A stretch of 54,613 nt of DNA, taken from the NCBI GenBank assembly GCA_947649935.1, contig CANSTR010000010.1:1-54613 (forward strand). The letters run 5' to 3'. The position numbers and the translations under genes are program-made. The stretch's first letter is position 1. Each line of letters begins with the position of its first letter. The notes beneath the pieces were generated by a model. That model ran no database searches. It was not told where the DNA came from and saw nothing but the letters and a program-made list of their open reading frames with translations. Shown here in pieces: positions 10,158 through 18,230 of the stretch. Origin of the DNA: an uncultured Clostridia bacterium. GTDB lineage: Bacteria > Bacillota > Clostridia > TANB77 > CAG-508.

Positions 10158-11736
10158 ATGGAAAATTTAAAAAACAAATTTTGTGAAAAATCATTGCAAT
10201 GGGACGGATATGGGAATCCACCCCTACAAGAACGGAATCACATTGCTAGCCCTAGTCGTAACAATTATTGTCCTATTAATTTTAACAGGTGTAAGTTTGA
10301 ATTTAGTGGCAGGAAGCAATGGAATTTTGCGAAGAGCCACAACAGCTGTGAAAATTACGAACGAGAAAGCAATCGAAGAAAAATTGCAATTAACGATGAC
10401 GGAATTACAAATGGATTATTATGCAAATGGTATGGAAGAAGGCTCTTTTGACAATTATTTGAAGGCGCACGATGTCTATAATTTGGCATCAGGCGAGATG
10501 TTTAGCTTTGAGGTAAATGACGACAATACAGTAAATATCGAGTATTACAGCAAATCTGACAATGACACGCCAGACATGGAATTCTTATTTGATTTGGTGA
10601 CAAACGAAATCACGGTTGAAGCAAGCAATGGAGAAGCAAAGCCAGATACCAAACTTCCAGTGATTCAAGTGACGCTATCTACAACGACATCTTTGACATT
10701 CAAAATCACGGACAAAGGTGGTGTGGCAGGTTACAAAGTAACTGCATCAGAAATAGAGCCATCAGATTGGGAATCATTAGATGGTGCAAAAGTTTATGAG
10801 AATTTGACGGAAGTAGGGTTAGAAAGTTATAAAACATATTATATTTGGGCGATAGATAAAGCAGGAAATGTGAGCCATATTAGTGGAGAGACAAAAAGGC
10901 AGGAGTTCACGATAACATATGATGCCAACGGCGGAACAGGAGAGGTTCCAACAAGCCAAAAAGCATTGCAACAGGCGAATGTTAAAGTAGATATAACGGC
11001 AGTTTTAATGAAACATGGCTACAACTTTTTAGGCTGGGCATTGAGCAACAGCGCAACAATCGCAATTACGAATTTTGAAATGCCAGCCAATAATGTGACA
11101 TTGTATGCGATATGGGAAAATGTTTCAGGTACTGCTACAGACGTAATAAAATCATCTAATTATGGTGATAATGTGACTTATAGTGCGAATGGTGTAAATG
11201 ATTGGAAAGTGTTTTTGAATGATGGAGTAAATGTATATCTAATGGCAAGTGATTATATAGAAAATAGTAAATTGCCTGATGGAACAGGAATCGTTAAAAT
11301 TGGAACTTATAATGTATATGCCAATGATAATCGAACGCAATTGTTAGATTATTTGCAAACAACACAAAAGTGCTTAAGCTTTAAAAATGGTTTTGCAGAT
11401 TCTGTAACAGGAGGTGCAACATTAGAGCAATTTTGGGCAAGTTACAATGCAAAGTATGGAACAAATTATTCTGCAGAATGGCAGGAATTATTTGAGCATG
11501 CTGGGTATAATGACAAATTATATTTTCCATATCAGAATAGTGATAATGGAAGTTCAGCTTATTGGTTAACTTCTCCACATTTGACTCTTTCTGATCAATT
11601 AGGACATGTGTATTGTACTGGTGGAGTTCACTATGGAGTTTATAATCCACATGATTTTGCAATTCGTCCATTAGTAAAATTATCCAATAATGCTAAGATG
11701 ACATGGAATGGAAATGCATGGGATTTGAGCAATTAA
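10158..11736 (+). CDS. Prepilin-like surface protein with InlB-type repeat (+1 frameshift at CGG)
   Basis: The start ATG 10158 has a GAAGGAAAG ribosome site. Frame 0 runs 25 codons (ending LQE) to CGG at 10233-10235. The protein continues in +1 from GGA 10234 to 11736, for 525 residues in total. The restored junction gives E-GITLLALVVTIIVLLIL, a type IV prepilin cleavage site with the obligatory Gly before the hydrophobic helix. After the helix come a variable region, a Listeria-Bacteroides (InlB B-type) repeat (ITYDANGG...FLGWA...VTLYAIW) and a C-terminal domain ending RPLVKL...MTWNG that is shared with the protein at 40770. An alternative GTG start at 10183 lies in the second frame but lacks a convincing ribosome site. 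Probable cell-surface pseudopilin or display protein. Confidence 0.75.
10168..10232 (+). repeat. Right half of a GTAGGGG...CCCCTAC palindromic repeat inside the gene
   Basis: These 65 bases align without gaps, at roughly 75% identity by eye, with 27934-27996, an intergenic repeat. They include the shared AACAAATTTTGTGAAAAAT and end in CCCCTAC. The repeat encodes most of the N-terminal leader of the prepilin-like protein. Confidence 0.7.
10233..10236 (+). other. CGG +1 recoding site, prepilin gene
   Basis: Frame-0 context is GAA CGG AAT. Reading resumes as GGA ATC ACA (Gly-Ile-Thr), restoring the prepilin cleavage Gly. The paralogue at 40770 has AAC GGA ATC with no extra C. Confidence 0.75.
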
Positions 11737-11743
11737 ATGAAAG

Positions 11744-11812
11744 GTAGGGGCGATTATCAATCGCCCGATATGGTTTTTACGCAAAATTGTAGGGACACGG
11801 GGCACCGTGTCC
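11744..11812 (+). repeat. GTAGGG hairpin repeat pair
   Basis: GTAGGGGCGATT...AATCGCCC (11744-11767) and GTAGGGACACGG...CCGTGTCC (11789-11812) are two hairpins of one repeat family. The same pair, in the same order, follows the second prepilin-like gene at 42056-42130. Confidence 0.8.
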
Positions 11813-12110
11813 TAATTTTTTTGTGGAATTTTTCATTTTTGTGCGAAAATGGCACATCGACGTAGAGGTACCTAGCGTTCGATTCTAGCGATTTGCCCCC
11901 CTCTGCAGTATGTTATGTCTACCTAATTCAAAAAAACGCCTTAGAATCGCTTAAAATGCGTCGCTATTTTTGGATACCTATCAAAAAAATGCCCGGAAAA
12001 ATAGCTAAAAAATCGTCTAATGCACGAAAAGTGATTTTTTAGTCATTTATGTCTAAAAATTAAAAAAAGTCACTTAAAACGCCTTAAAATGCGTCGTGCA
12101 TTTTTTGCAA
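11813..12110. other. Gene-free region with CGCTTAAAATGCGTCG repeats
   Basis: No convincing reading frame is present. CGCTTAAAATGCGTCG at 11948-11963 and CGCCTTAAAATGCGTCG at 12080-12096 are near-copies of each other and of 42170-42185. The area looks like decayed repeat DNA. Confidence 0.6.
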
Positions 12111-12112
12111 TA

Positions 12113-12148
12113 TTACAATTTGGTAACAATGATTACATTTTTGTAACA
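12113..12148 (+). promoter_or_regulatory. Tandem 20-bp-spaced operator pair
   Basis: TTACAATTTGGTAACA (12113-12128) and TTACATTTTTGTAACA (12133-12148) begin exactly 20 bases apart. The -35 begins a further 20 bases on, at 12153. The identical geometry occurs at 40614/40634/40654. Confidence 0.75.
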
Positions 12149-12152
12149 TTTA

Positions 12153-12180
12153 TTGCAATTCTGAAATTTATTGATATAAT
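12153..12180 (+). promoter_or_regulatory. Promoter of the HD-GYP-like gene
   Basis: TTGCAA at 12153-12158, a 16-base spacer and TATAAT at 12175-12180, 39 bases upstream of the start codon. Confidence 0.7.
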
Positions 12181-12219
12181 AGAAAAAAGGATTTTTTGAC
12201 AAAGGTAAATGGAGGAATT

Positions 12220-13467
12220 ATGAACGAGCTGGATATCGAATTAATGAAAGAAAAGTATCTCGAATATAAGAGAAAGCATTATGAAGATGAGCGCGAAATG
12301 AGAAAATTGTTGAAAGTCAAAAAATTGGTTCCAAGTGTTGCGACAGAAGAAAAATGGTCACGCGATTATCAGGAATTGAATGAGCGTTTGGCAGATGGTT
12401 TGTATTATTATAGCGAGTTAAAGAAAATGCTTTCAGAAGAGGCGTTGCAAGAGTTTGTGGAGCGTGTCAAATATACGATTATGAAAGAACGTTATTTGCA
12501 ATTTAGGTTGGATAAATTGGAAGATAATTTTGCCCAAGATTTAGAAGAGAATGAAAAGCTGTTTGAAGAGATTTTGAATGAAGATACCAAAGTCATTCCA
12601 AAAGTCGAGAAATTTGATAAAGCAGTATTTGCAAAAACAATTTTGAATGAAAGAGAATTAATCAAAAAAGTGGAAGTGGTTTGTCGTTATCAAAAATCGA
12701 CGATTGATGTATTTTTCGATATCACGGCTTTGCTAAAAGCAGAACTTGCTCGTTTGTTTATAGAAAGAATGAATCTGGAAGATATCAAAAAAGACAGTGT
12801 GATAACAGCGTGTTTGGTGTACGCTTTTAAAAGAACGAATTCTCCGATGGAAATTGAGCGTATCAAAAAGGAAAAAGAGGAAGATAAAGCTTTTTTACAA
12901 CAACTTGGATTTGATGAGCCATTTTGTAAAATTTGTTCGGAGTATAATCGTTATAATGAGCCAGCCGGTTACGAGCGCGAAAAAGAAGGCGATGTGTTGG
13001 AATTGGTGGATAAATTTGTGGGCTTGATTATGCATCGTGAGGATAGAACGGCGTTTCCGGTGAAAGAAGCTTTGGATTTGTTAGAAACCAAAATTTTAGA
13101 TGGTGTGGAAAATCGTTATAAAAATAAATTTGTGCAATTTATTGAATCTTTGGAAGAAATCGAAGTAACGAGATTTGTAGGCGTTGTTACCTATTTGGCA
13201 AATGAGGCAAATCGTAGCCAAAGACATGATATTTCAGGGATGCTTCGAACGATTCTTAAAATCAGAGAATTGCTTGGTGGTCCTGTGAATGAACATAAAG
13301 TTTTGAAGTTAGAAAAAATGGAAAAAGTGCAAGATAAGTTTTGGATTCTTCAATTTTTGCAAAAAATCATTGAAAAAACGAAAGAAAAAATTGCAAGTCT
13401 TTCGAAAATTTTAAGAGGATATAAACGATTGTCAGAAGGGAGCAAGGAGCAGGAGCTCGAATTGTAG
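12220..13467 (+). CDS. Degenerate HD-GYP-like protein, probably catalytically inactive
   Basis: A 415-residue cytoplasmic protein. The N-terminal 120 residues are charged and helical. Residues about 193-290 follow the layout of HD-GYP domains: the HDIGK helix is replaced by VYAFKRT, QLGFDEPFCKI aligns with the ELGF region, the metal-binding HH by YNRY, the GYP loop by PAGYERE, and the DxFDALTSDRPYR segment by DKFVGLIMHREDRTAF. All expected metal ligands are missing, so cyclic-di-GMP hydrolysis is unlikely. GGAGG at 12211 fixes ATG 12220 over an upstream TTG. The tandem operator upstream links it to the prepilin genes. Assignment is by pattern only; a signalling or scaffold role is inferred. 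Confidence 0.6.
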   Translation: MNELDIELMKEKYLEYKRKHYEDEREMRKLLKVKKLVPSVATEEKWSRDYQELNERLADGLYYYSELKKMLSEEALQEFVERVKYTIMKERYLQFRLDKLEDNFAQDLEENEKLFEEILNEDTKVIPKVEKFDKAVFAKTILNERELIKKVEVVCRYQKSTIDVFFDITALLKAELARLFIERMNLEDIKKDSVITACLVYAFKRTNSPMEIERIKKEKEEDKAFLQQLGFDEPFCKICSEYNRYNEPAGYEREKEGDVLELVDKFVGLIMHREDRTAFPVKEALDLLETKILDGVENRYKNKFVQFIESLEEIEVTRFVGVVTYLANEANRSQRHDISGMLRTILKIRELLGGPVNEHKVLKLEKMEKVQDKFWILQFLQKIIEKTKEKIASLSKILRGYKRLSEGSKEQELEL

Positions 13468-13491
13468 TTTTTTGAGAAAGGATTTGGAAAA

Positions 13492-13875
13492 ATGGGAAAT
13501 CACAATAAAATAGAAAAAAGTTTAAGGCTTATAGAAAAGGAAAATTTATTTTCTAGATTTTTTAAATGGATTGCGAATCTATTTCATCAAAAAGAAGAGG
13601 TGCAAGCAGCTGAAAAAGTACAAGATTCACCAAATATTACCATTCCAAAAGTGGTGAAAGCGATTGAGAAATTAGAAGAAAATCCGGTGGAAGATGAGAA
13701 TAGTTTGGAATATTTGTATCGTTTGTCAGATAATGAATTGGAAGATTTGGAGCATTTGTATGATGAGCAAATGGAAGAGTTAACCAAAGAAATTGGAAAA
13801 TTAGAGGAGATTTTGCAATCTTATAAAAAATCAATTAAAGAATTGCAAAATAAAGTAGAAACAGATTTGAGTTAA
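13492..13875 (+). CDS. Small acidic coiled-coil protein
   Basis: An unrecognised 127-residue protein. An amphipathic or hydrophobic patch near the N-terminus (RFFKWIANLF, residues 22-31) is followed by a Pro-containing linker and a strongly acidic coiled coil (about residues 75-125). The start has AAAGGA upstream. It lies 24 bases after the HD-GYP-like gene and is probably its operon partner. A peripheral membrane scaffold is conceivable. Confidence 0.65.
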   Translation: MGNHNKIEKSLRLIEKENLFSRFFKWIANLFHQKEEVQAAEKVQDSPNITIPKVVKAIEKLEENPVEDENSLEYLYRLSDNELEDLEHLYDEQMEELTKEIGKLEEILQSYKKSIKELQNKVETDLS

Positions 13876-13880
13876 ACAAA

Positions 13881-13905
13881 GTAGGGGCGTGCATGGCACG
13901 TCCGA
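13881..13905 (+). repeat. GTAGGGG hairpin repeat
   Basis: GTAGGGGCGTGC pairs with GCACGTCC around ATG. It is another member of the GTAGGG repeat family, directly after a stop codon. Confidence 0.65.
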
Positions 13906-13921
13906 TTGTATAAAAATCAGG

Positions 13922-13950
13922 AATAGAGGATGGTTGCCTCTATTTTTTAT
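13922..13950 (+). terminator. Terminator after coiled-coil gene
   Basis: AATAGAGG (13922-13929) pairs with CCTCTATT (13937-13944) and is followed by a T-rich tail. Confidence 0.8.
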
Positions 13951-13968
13951 TATTTTTTCAAAAATAGA

Positions 13969-13997
13969 TTGTCTTATCGAATGAGATGTGATATAAT
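13969..13997 (+). promoter_or_regulatory. Promoter of the TPR-dpaA cluster
   Basis: TTGTCT at 13969-13974, a 17-base spacer and TATAAT at 13992-13997, 41 bases before the TPR gene. Confidence 0.65.
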
Positions 13998-14038
13998 CAA
14001 AATTATAAATTGCTGAGGGAAAAGGAAAGGAAAATGAA

Positions 14039-15316
14039 ATGCTAGAAAAAATTTGCTTTACTTTAATATCATTTGCGATTTTTATTATTTTGTTTTTTAA
14101 GATGATTCGAAAAAACGATACCAATTATGTTGGTGTTTTAGTGCTTGATGCGATTGGAATTGCGATTAGTTTTATCGAAATAAAAATTGGGATGGATGCC
14201 AATTCCTTTTTTAAAGGTTTGCGCTATTTGTTTTCCATTATCATTCCAGTTTTAATTTTGTTAATTGAATTAAATGGAATTAATTTTTCGGAAGTAATTA
14301 GCGTTATAATGGCAAAAATTTTGATGGCATTTGGGGATGATAAAGCTGCGAAAAGTATTTTGATAAAATTGGTGACCAATTATCCAGAAAGTTATGCAGG
14401 GCATAAATTGTTGGCTCAAATTTACGAAAAAGAAGGTGGCATGCGAAAAGCGATTGATGAATATGTCAAACTAGTAGACATCAGAAGAAATGATTATCAA
14501 TCTTATTTTAAAATAGCGGATTTGTTGAATGATTTAGGGCAAAAAAATGAGGCAATTGAAATTCTAGAAAATCTGATGAAAAACAAACCAGATTCGTATG
14601 AAGGTTCTATTTTGTTAGGGGAACTTTTGTGTGAGCAAGCCCGTTTTAAAGAGGCGGAAAGAGTTTATCAGGAGGCACTAAAATATAGACCTGCGGATTT
14701 TGATTTGTATTACAATTTAGGTATTGTTTATACCATGCTCAGCGAGTTTCAAATGGCAAAAGAAATGTACTCGCAAGCGGCTGACATCAATCACAAAGCG
14801 TATGGGGCACATTATAATTTGGGGCAAATTGCTTTGATTCAAGGTGATTTGGAATTAGCAGAACGCTATTTTGAGCATAGTTTGTATGGCGAATTGGAGG
14901 CAAAAGCGTATTATCAATTGGCGAAAATTTATTGTTTAAAAGACGAAAGAGATAGGGCGATTCATTTCCTAAATAAAGCCATTGAAATTGAGCCAGAACT
15001 TTTGGAAATGGCGAATCAGGAAAAAGCTTTTGCAGACATCAGAGAGCATATTACGGTTTCTGTGAAAATGGAAAATGAGCCAGAAAACGACGAAGAAGAA
15101 ATCGAAGAAGAGCAAAACCATGTGCTATCTTTGGAAAAACAGGCAAGGTTGTATTTAGAGTCGACCAATGGCTTGGTTCGAGATATCAGTGAAAATACCA
15201 TCAAATTGAAAACAGAAAAAAAGGTTAACGAAATTATCGAAAACAATTTGAAAAAGAAGGAAACGCAAGAGGATATGGAAAAAGAAGAAAACCAAAAAGA
15301 ATTGGGCTCTGGTTAG
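14039..15316 (+). CDS. Membrane-anchored TPR-repeat protein
   Basis: A 425-residue protein with three N-terminal membrane helices (about residues 5-22, 32-48 and 58-80). A solenoid of seven or so tetratricopeptide repeats follows (about residues 95-325), with typical A-x2-L/Y...A patterns such as DLYYNLGIVYTMLSEFQMAKEMYSQA. The tail is acidic and then Lys/Glu-rich. TPRs bind partner proteins; the partner is unknown. The ATG at 14034 hits an immediate stop, so 14039 is the start, with GGAAAGG just upstream. It lies before the sporulation gene dpaA. Confidence 0.8.
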   Translation: MLEKICFTLISFAIFIILFFKMIRKNDTNYVGVLVLDAIGIAISFIEIKIGMDANSFFKGLRYLFSIIIPVLILLIELNGINFSEVISVIMAKILMAFGDDKAAKSILIKLVTNYPESYAGHKLLAQIYEKEGGMRKAIDEYVKLVDIRRNDYQSYFKIADLLNDLGQKNEAIEILENLMKNKPDSYEGSILLGELLCEQARFKEAERVYQEALKYRPADFDLYYNLGIVYTMLSEFQMAKEMYSQAADINHKAYGAHYNLGQIALIQGDLELAERYFEHSLYGELEAKAYYQLAKIYCLKDERDRAIHFLNKAIEIEPELLEMANQEKAFADIREHITVSVKMENEPENDEEEIEEEQNHVLSLEKQARLYLESTNGLVRDISENTIKLKTEKKVNEIIENNLKKKETQEDMEKEENQKELGSG

Positions 15317-15379
15317 CATAAAGCGAATTGTTTTTCATAAAATGAAAGAAAGAAAAAAAGTAAGGAAAGGAATGATTTT

Positions 15380-16228
15380 GTGGAAAATAAATTTGCGATC
15401 ATTGGGGGAGATAATCGTTTGGTCAATCTTGCAAAAATGTTGCTAGAAGATGGTTTTGAGATTACTACTTTTGCATTGGAAAAGGTGCCAGAATTGCAGA
15501 AATTTGCCTGTTCTTCTTTGGAGGAAACGGTGGCAAAATCGGACATTATTGTCAGTAGCATTCCGTTATCAAAAGATGGAACTTTTGTCAATGCGCCACT
15601 AAGCAATGTAAAATTGAGCCTAGAAGAATTGCACCAAAAAGCAAAAGGCAAAAAAATGATGGCTGGCAAAATTCCAGAAACGATAAAACAAGACGAAACA
15701 ATGGAAGTTTACGACTTTTTGGAAATCGAAGAATACGCGATTTTGAATGCCATTGCGACAGCAGAAGGCGCCATTCAAATTGCGATGGAAGAATACCCGA
15801 AAACGCTTTCAGGTTCGAATATTTTGGTCATGGGATTTGGCAGAATTGGAAAAGTGCTTTCGAAAATGTTGCAAGGAATGGGAGCAAAGGTGTTTTGCGA
15901 AGCACGAAAAAACGAGGATTTAGCCTATATTCAAGCGTATGGTTATACACCAATTCATCTCAAAAATTTGGATGAAAATTTAGGAAATTTCGACATTATT
16001 TTTAACAACATACCAGTTCTTATTTTAGATAAAAAGCGATTGGATTTGGTCAAAAAAGAAGCTTTGATTGTAGATTTGGCGTCAAATCCAGGTGGAACTG
16101 ATTTTGAATATGCGAAACAAAAAGAAATCAAAACGATTTGGGCATTGGCGTTGCCAGGAAAATGTGCGCCTATCAGCGCAGCAGAGTATGTGCGAGATAC
16201 GATTTATTCTATCATAGAAAGGAATTAA
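15380..16228 (+). CDS. dpaA: Dipicolinate synthase subunit A
   Basis: DpaA (SpoVFA) with DpaB oxidises a dihydrodipicolinate-derived intermediate to dipicolinic acid, the calcium-chelating compound of the spore core. The 282-residue length is normal. An N-terminal Rossmann-like segment (FAIIGGDNRLVNLAKML) and a second dinucleotide-binding motif (ILVMGFGRIGKVLSKML, near residue 150) are present, with the family region ALPGKCAPISAAEYV at the C-terminus. The start is GTG 15380 with GGAAAGGA upstream. dpaB does not follow in this window; uppP comes next. This gene is the best evidence that the organism forms spores or descends from a spore former. Confidence 0.9.
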   Translation: MENKFAIIGGDNRLVNLAKMLLEDGFEITTFALEKVPELQKFACSSLEETVAKSDIIVSSIPLSKDGTFVNAPLSNVKLSLEELHQKAKGKKMMAGKIPETIKQDETMEVYDFLEIEEYAILNAIATAEGAIQIAMEEYPKTLSGSNILVMGFGRIGKVLSKMLQGMGAKVFCEARKNEDLAYIQAYGYTPIHLKNLDENLGNFDIIFNNIPVLILDKKRLDLVKKEALIVDLASNPGGTDFEYAKQKEIKTIWALALPGKCAPISAAEYVRDTIYSIIERN

Positions 16229-16232
16229 AAAA

Positions 16233-17036
16233 ATGACCATTTTGCAAGCATTAATTTTAGGAATCATTCAAGGATTAACGGAACTATTACCTGTTTCCAG
16301 TTCGGCGCATTTAGCGATTTTTCCGTGGTTTTTCCAATGGAATGAGATTCCAGAATCGTTTGATATTGCGCTCCATTTTGGAACGCTGTTGGCGATTTCG
16401 CTCTTCTTTTTCAAAGACTGGATTGCTTTAATCAAAGGTGGATTTAACCAAGTTGTGAAAAAGGAAAAATCGGTGGAAGGCAAGATTTTTTGGTATCTTG
16501 TCATTGCGACCGTTCCAGCGGGAATTTTGAGTTTGATTTTAGATAAATTATCAGAAAAAATTTTTCCAACAGGAAGTAATATTTACATAATTGCAATTGC
16601 AGTTGCCTTAATTGTGATGGGAATCGTCCTATATTTTGTTGATAAAAAGGCAAAATCAGTAACGAAATATGAAGAAATTTCTCTAACGCAAGCGGTGTTG
16701 ATTGGAATTTCGCAAGCGATAGCAGCAGCATTTCCAGGCGTTTCACGCTCTGGCATTACCATGACAGTGGCAAGAAGCTTAAAAGTTGACCGCGAAAGTG
16801 CCGCCAAATACTCATTCTTGCTATCCACACCAATTATTTTAGCTGCCGTGATTTTTAGCTTGGATGCTTTTGAGTTTAGCTTAGCATTTGTGGTTGGCGT
16901 TTTGGCAAGTTTTGTTGTCGGCGTTATCGTTATTCGATTTTTGATGCAATATTTGAAAAAAGGAAGTTTTAAAATATTTGCGATTTATCGTATTATTTTA
17001 GGTGCTATCATTTTGGTTTTATTAAACGTAAGATAA
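16233..17036 (+). CDS. uppP: Undecaprenyl-diphosphatase
   Basis: UppP (BacA) dephosphorylates undecaprenyl diphosphate to recycle the lipid carrier of cell-wall synthesis. The 267-residue polytopic membrane protein has the signatures QGLTELLPVSSSAHL near the N-terminus (catalytic Glu region) and AAAFPGVSRSGITMTVAR (Ser/Arg motif). It starts 5 bases after dpaA, with its ribosome site overlapping the dpaA end, so the two are co-transcribed. This enzyme family is known to confer bacitracin tolerance when overexpressed. Confidence 0.95.
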   Translation: MTILQALILGIIQGLTELLPVSSSAHLAIFPWFFQWNEIPESFDIALHFGTLLAISLFFFKDWIALIKGGFNQVVKKEKSVEGKIFWYLVIATVPAGILSLILDKLSEKIFPTGSNIYIIAIAVALIVMGIVLYFVDKKAKSVTKYEEISLTQAVLIGISQAIAAAFPGVSRSGITMTVARSLKVDRESAAKYSFLLSTPIILAAVIFSLDAFEFSLAFVVGVLASFVVGVIVIRFLMQYLKKGSFKIFAIYRIILGAIILVLLNVR

Positions 17037-17049
17037 GGGAGGTTGTTGT

Positions 17050-17625
17050 ATGAGTGGAGGAAAACATGTATCATATGAAGAATATGACGTGGATACAGGT
17101 TTTGGGGTCGTAAAAATAATCATTGCAATTGTTGTCATTTTAGCAATTATTGGAGCTGTCAATTTGTTTGGCAAGGATGATGAAACAGAAGAAATGCCAG
17201 CGGTTGCTGCTAATAATGAAGTTTCAGAGGCGAAAACTTCTTATGATTATGAGATTCTTGGAAAAATCATCATTGATAAAATTGCTGTTAATCAGCCAAT
17301 TTTGGATTCAACAGAAGATGCAGCCTTGGAAAAAGGCGTCATCAAACTGCATGGTGGCAACTTAAATGAAGAAGGCAATTTTTGCATTGCAGGACATAAT
17401 GAAGATGCGGTTTTTAAGCGATTAGACGAATTGGCAGTTGGTGACGAAGTCAAAATTGCGGACAAGCAACAACAAGAAAATACTTACAAAATTACAGCAA
17501 TCAACACCGTCCAACCAACGGATTTGGAATTGCTGAAAACAACGCCTGGCAAAACACAAATAACGCTGATTACTTGTAAAAATTATGCAACAGAAAGATT
17601 AATTTTAACAGCAGAAAAAAAGTAG
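17050..17625 (+). CDS. Sortase (class D-like)
   Basis: A sortase cleaves a C-terminal LPxTG-like signal and joins the protein to the cell wall. The 191-residue protein has one N-terminal membrane helix (about 20-38) and a sortase fold. His116 lies in IAGHNED, Cys176 in LITCKN and Arg183 in TERLIL, the expected catalytic triad. The GGGAGG site supports ATG 17050. The next gene encodes a protein with an LPEVG-hydrophobic-basic tail, so the pair looks like an enzyme with a dedicated substrate. The class assignment is approximate. Confidence 0.9.
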   Translation: MSGGKHVSYEEYDVDTGFGVVKIIIAIVVILAIIGAVNLFGKDDETEEMPAVAANNEVSEAKTSYDYEILGKIIIDKIAVNQPILDSTEDAALEKGVIKLHGGNLNEEGNFCIAGHNEDAVFKRLDELAVGDEVKIADKQQQENTYKITAINTVQPTDLELLKTTPGKTQITLITCKNYATERLILTAEKK

Positions 17626-17641
17626 TTTTGGAGGAAAAGTG

Positions 17642-18205
17642 ATGAAAAAAATCGTAAAAATAGTCGTAGTATTTAGTTTGGTAGTGCTATTTGGGACAAC
17701 TTGTTTGCAGGCAACGCAAGAAAATGTTGTGAAAAATGAAGTGGCAGAAGAAAAGCAAGAAGAAACCAAACCGACGGAAACCAAGAGAAATGAAACAATG
17801 TATGTGCAAGAAAGATGCAATATTCGTTCCAGTTATTCGGTGGATAGTAGCAGAGTTGGTGGCTTGGATGTAGGAACAGAAGTCACGGTTATTGCGGAAT
17901 ATAGCAATGGTTGGTACAAAATCAAATACGATGGTGGAGAGGCATACATCAAAGCAGGAATTTTGAGAAGTACGAAGCCACAGATGCCAGAACCAGAGCC
18001 AGAAGAAGAACCAGTTGAGGAAGAAACGCCAGTAGCTCAAAATCCAGAGCCAATGGTCGAAGAATCACAAAATCAAGGAGATGAATTGCTAGATGAAATT
18101 GGTGTTTTGCCAGAAGTTGGAAAAAATATAGCAGATGTTTTATACATAACGGTTGTCGTTTTATCGATTGCTGGAGCGATTGGATATCGAAAATTTAAGA
18201 AATAA
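17642..18205 (+). CDS. Secreted SH3b protein with LPEVG sorting tail
   Basis: A 187-residue protein with a signal peptide (KKIVKIVVVFSLVVLFG) and a bacterial SH3 domain (about residues 53-108; RCNIRSSYS, GWYKIKYDGGEAYIK). A Pro/Glu-rich spacer follows, then LPEVG, a hydrophobic helix and the basic end YRKFKK. This is the architecture of a cell-wall-anchored protein, with Val in place of Thr at the fourth signal position. GTG 17639 is possible, but GGAGG spacing favours ATG 17642. It directly follows the sortase gene. SH3b domains commonly bind peptidoglycan. Confidence 0.8.
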   Translation: MKKIVKIVVVFSLVVLFGTTCLQATQENVVKNEVAEEKQEETKPTETKRNETMYVQERCNIRSSYSVDSSRVGGLDVGTEVTVIAEYSNGWYKIKYDGGEAYIKAGILRSTKPQMPEPEPEEEPVEEETPVAQNPEPMVEESQNQGDELLDEIGVLPEVGKNIADVLYITVVVLSIAGAIGYRKFKK

Positions 18206-18230
18206 ACAAGGGAAAAAGGAAGTGGAACAA

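Noticed and set aside
12196..12219. TTG start for the HD-GYP-like gene
   Set aside because: GGAGG at 12211 lies between this TTG and ATG 12220 and is well spaced only for the ATG.
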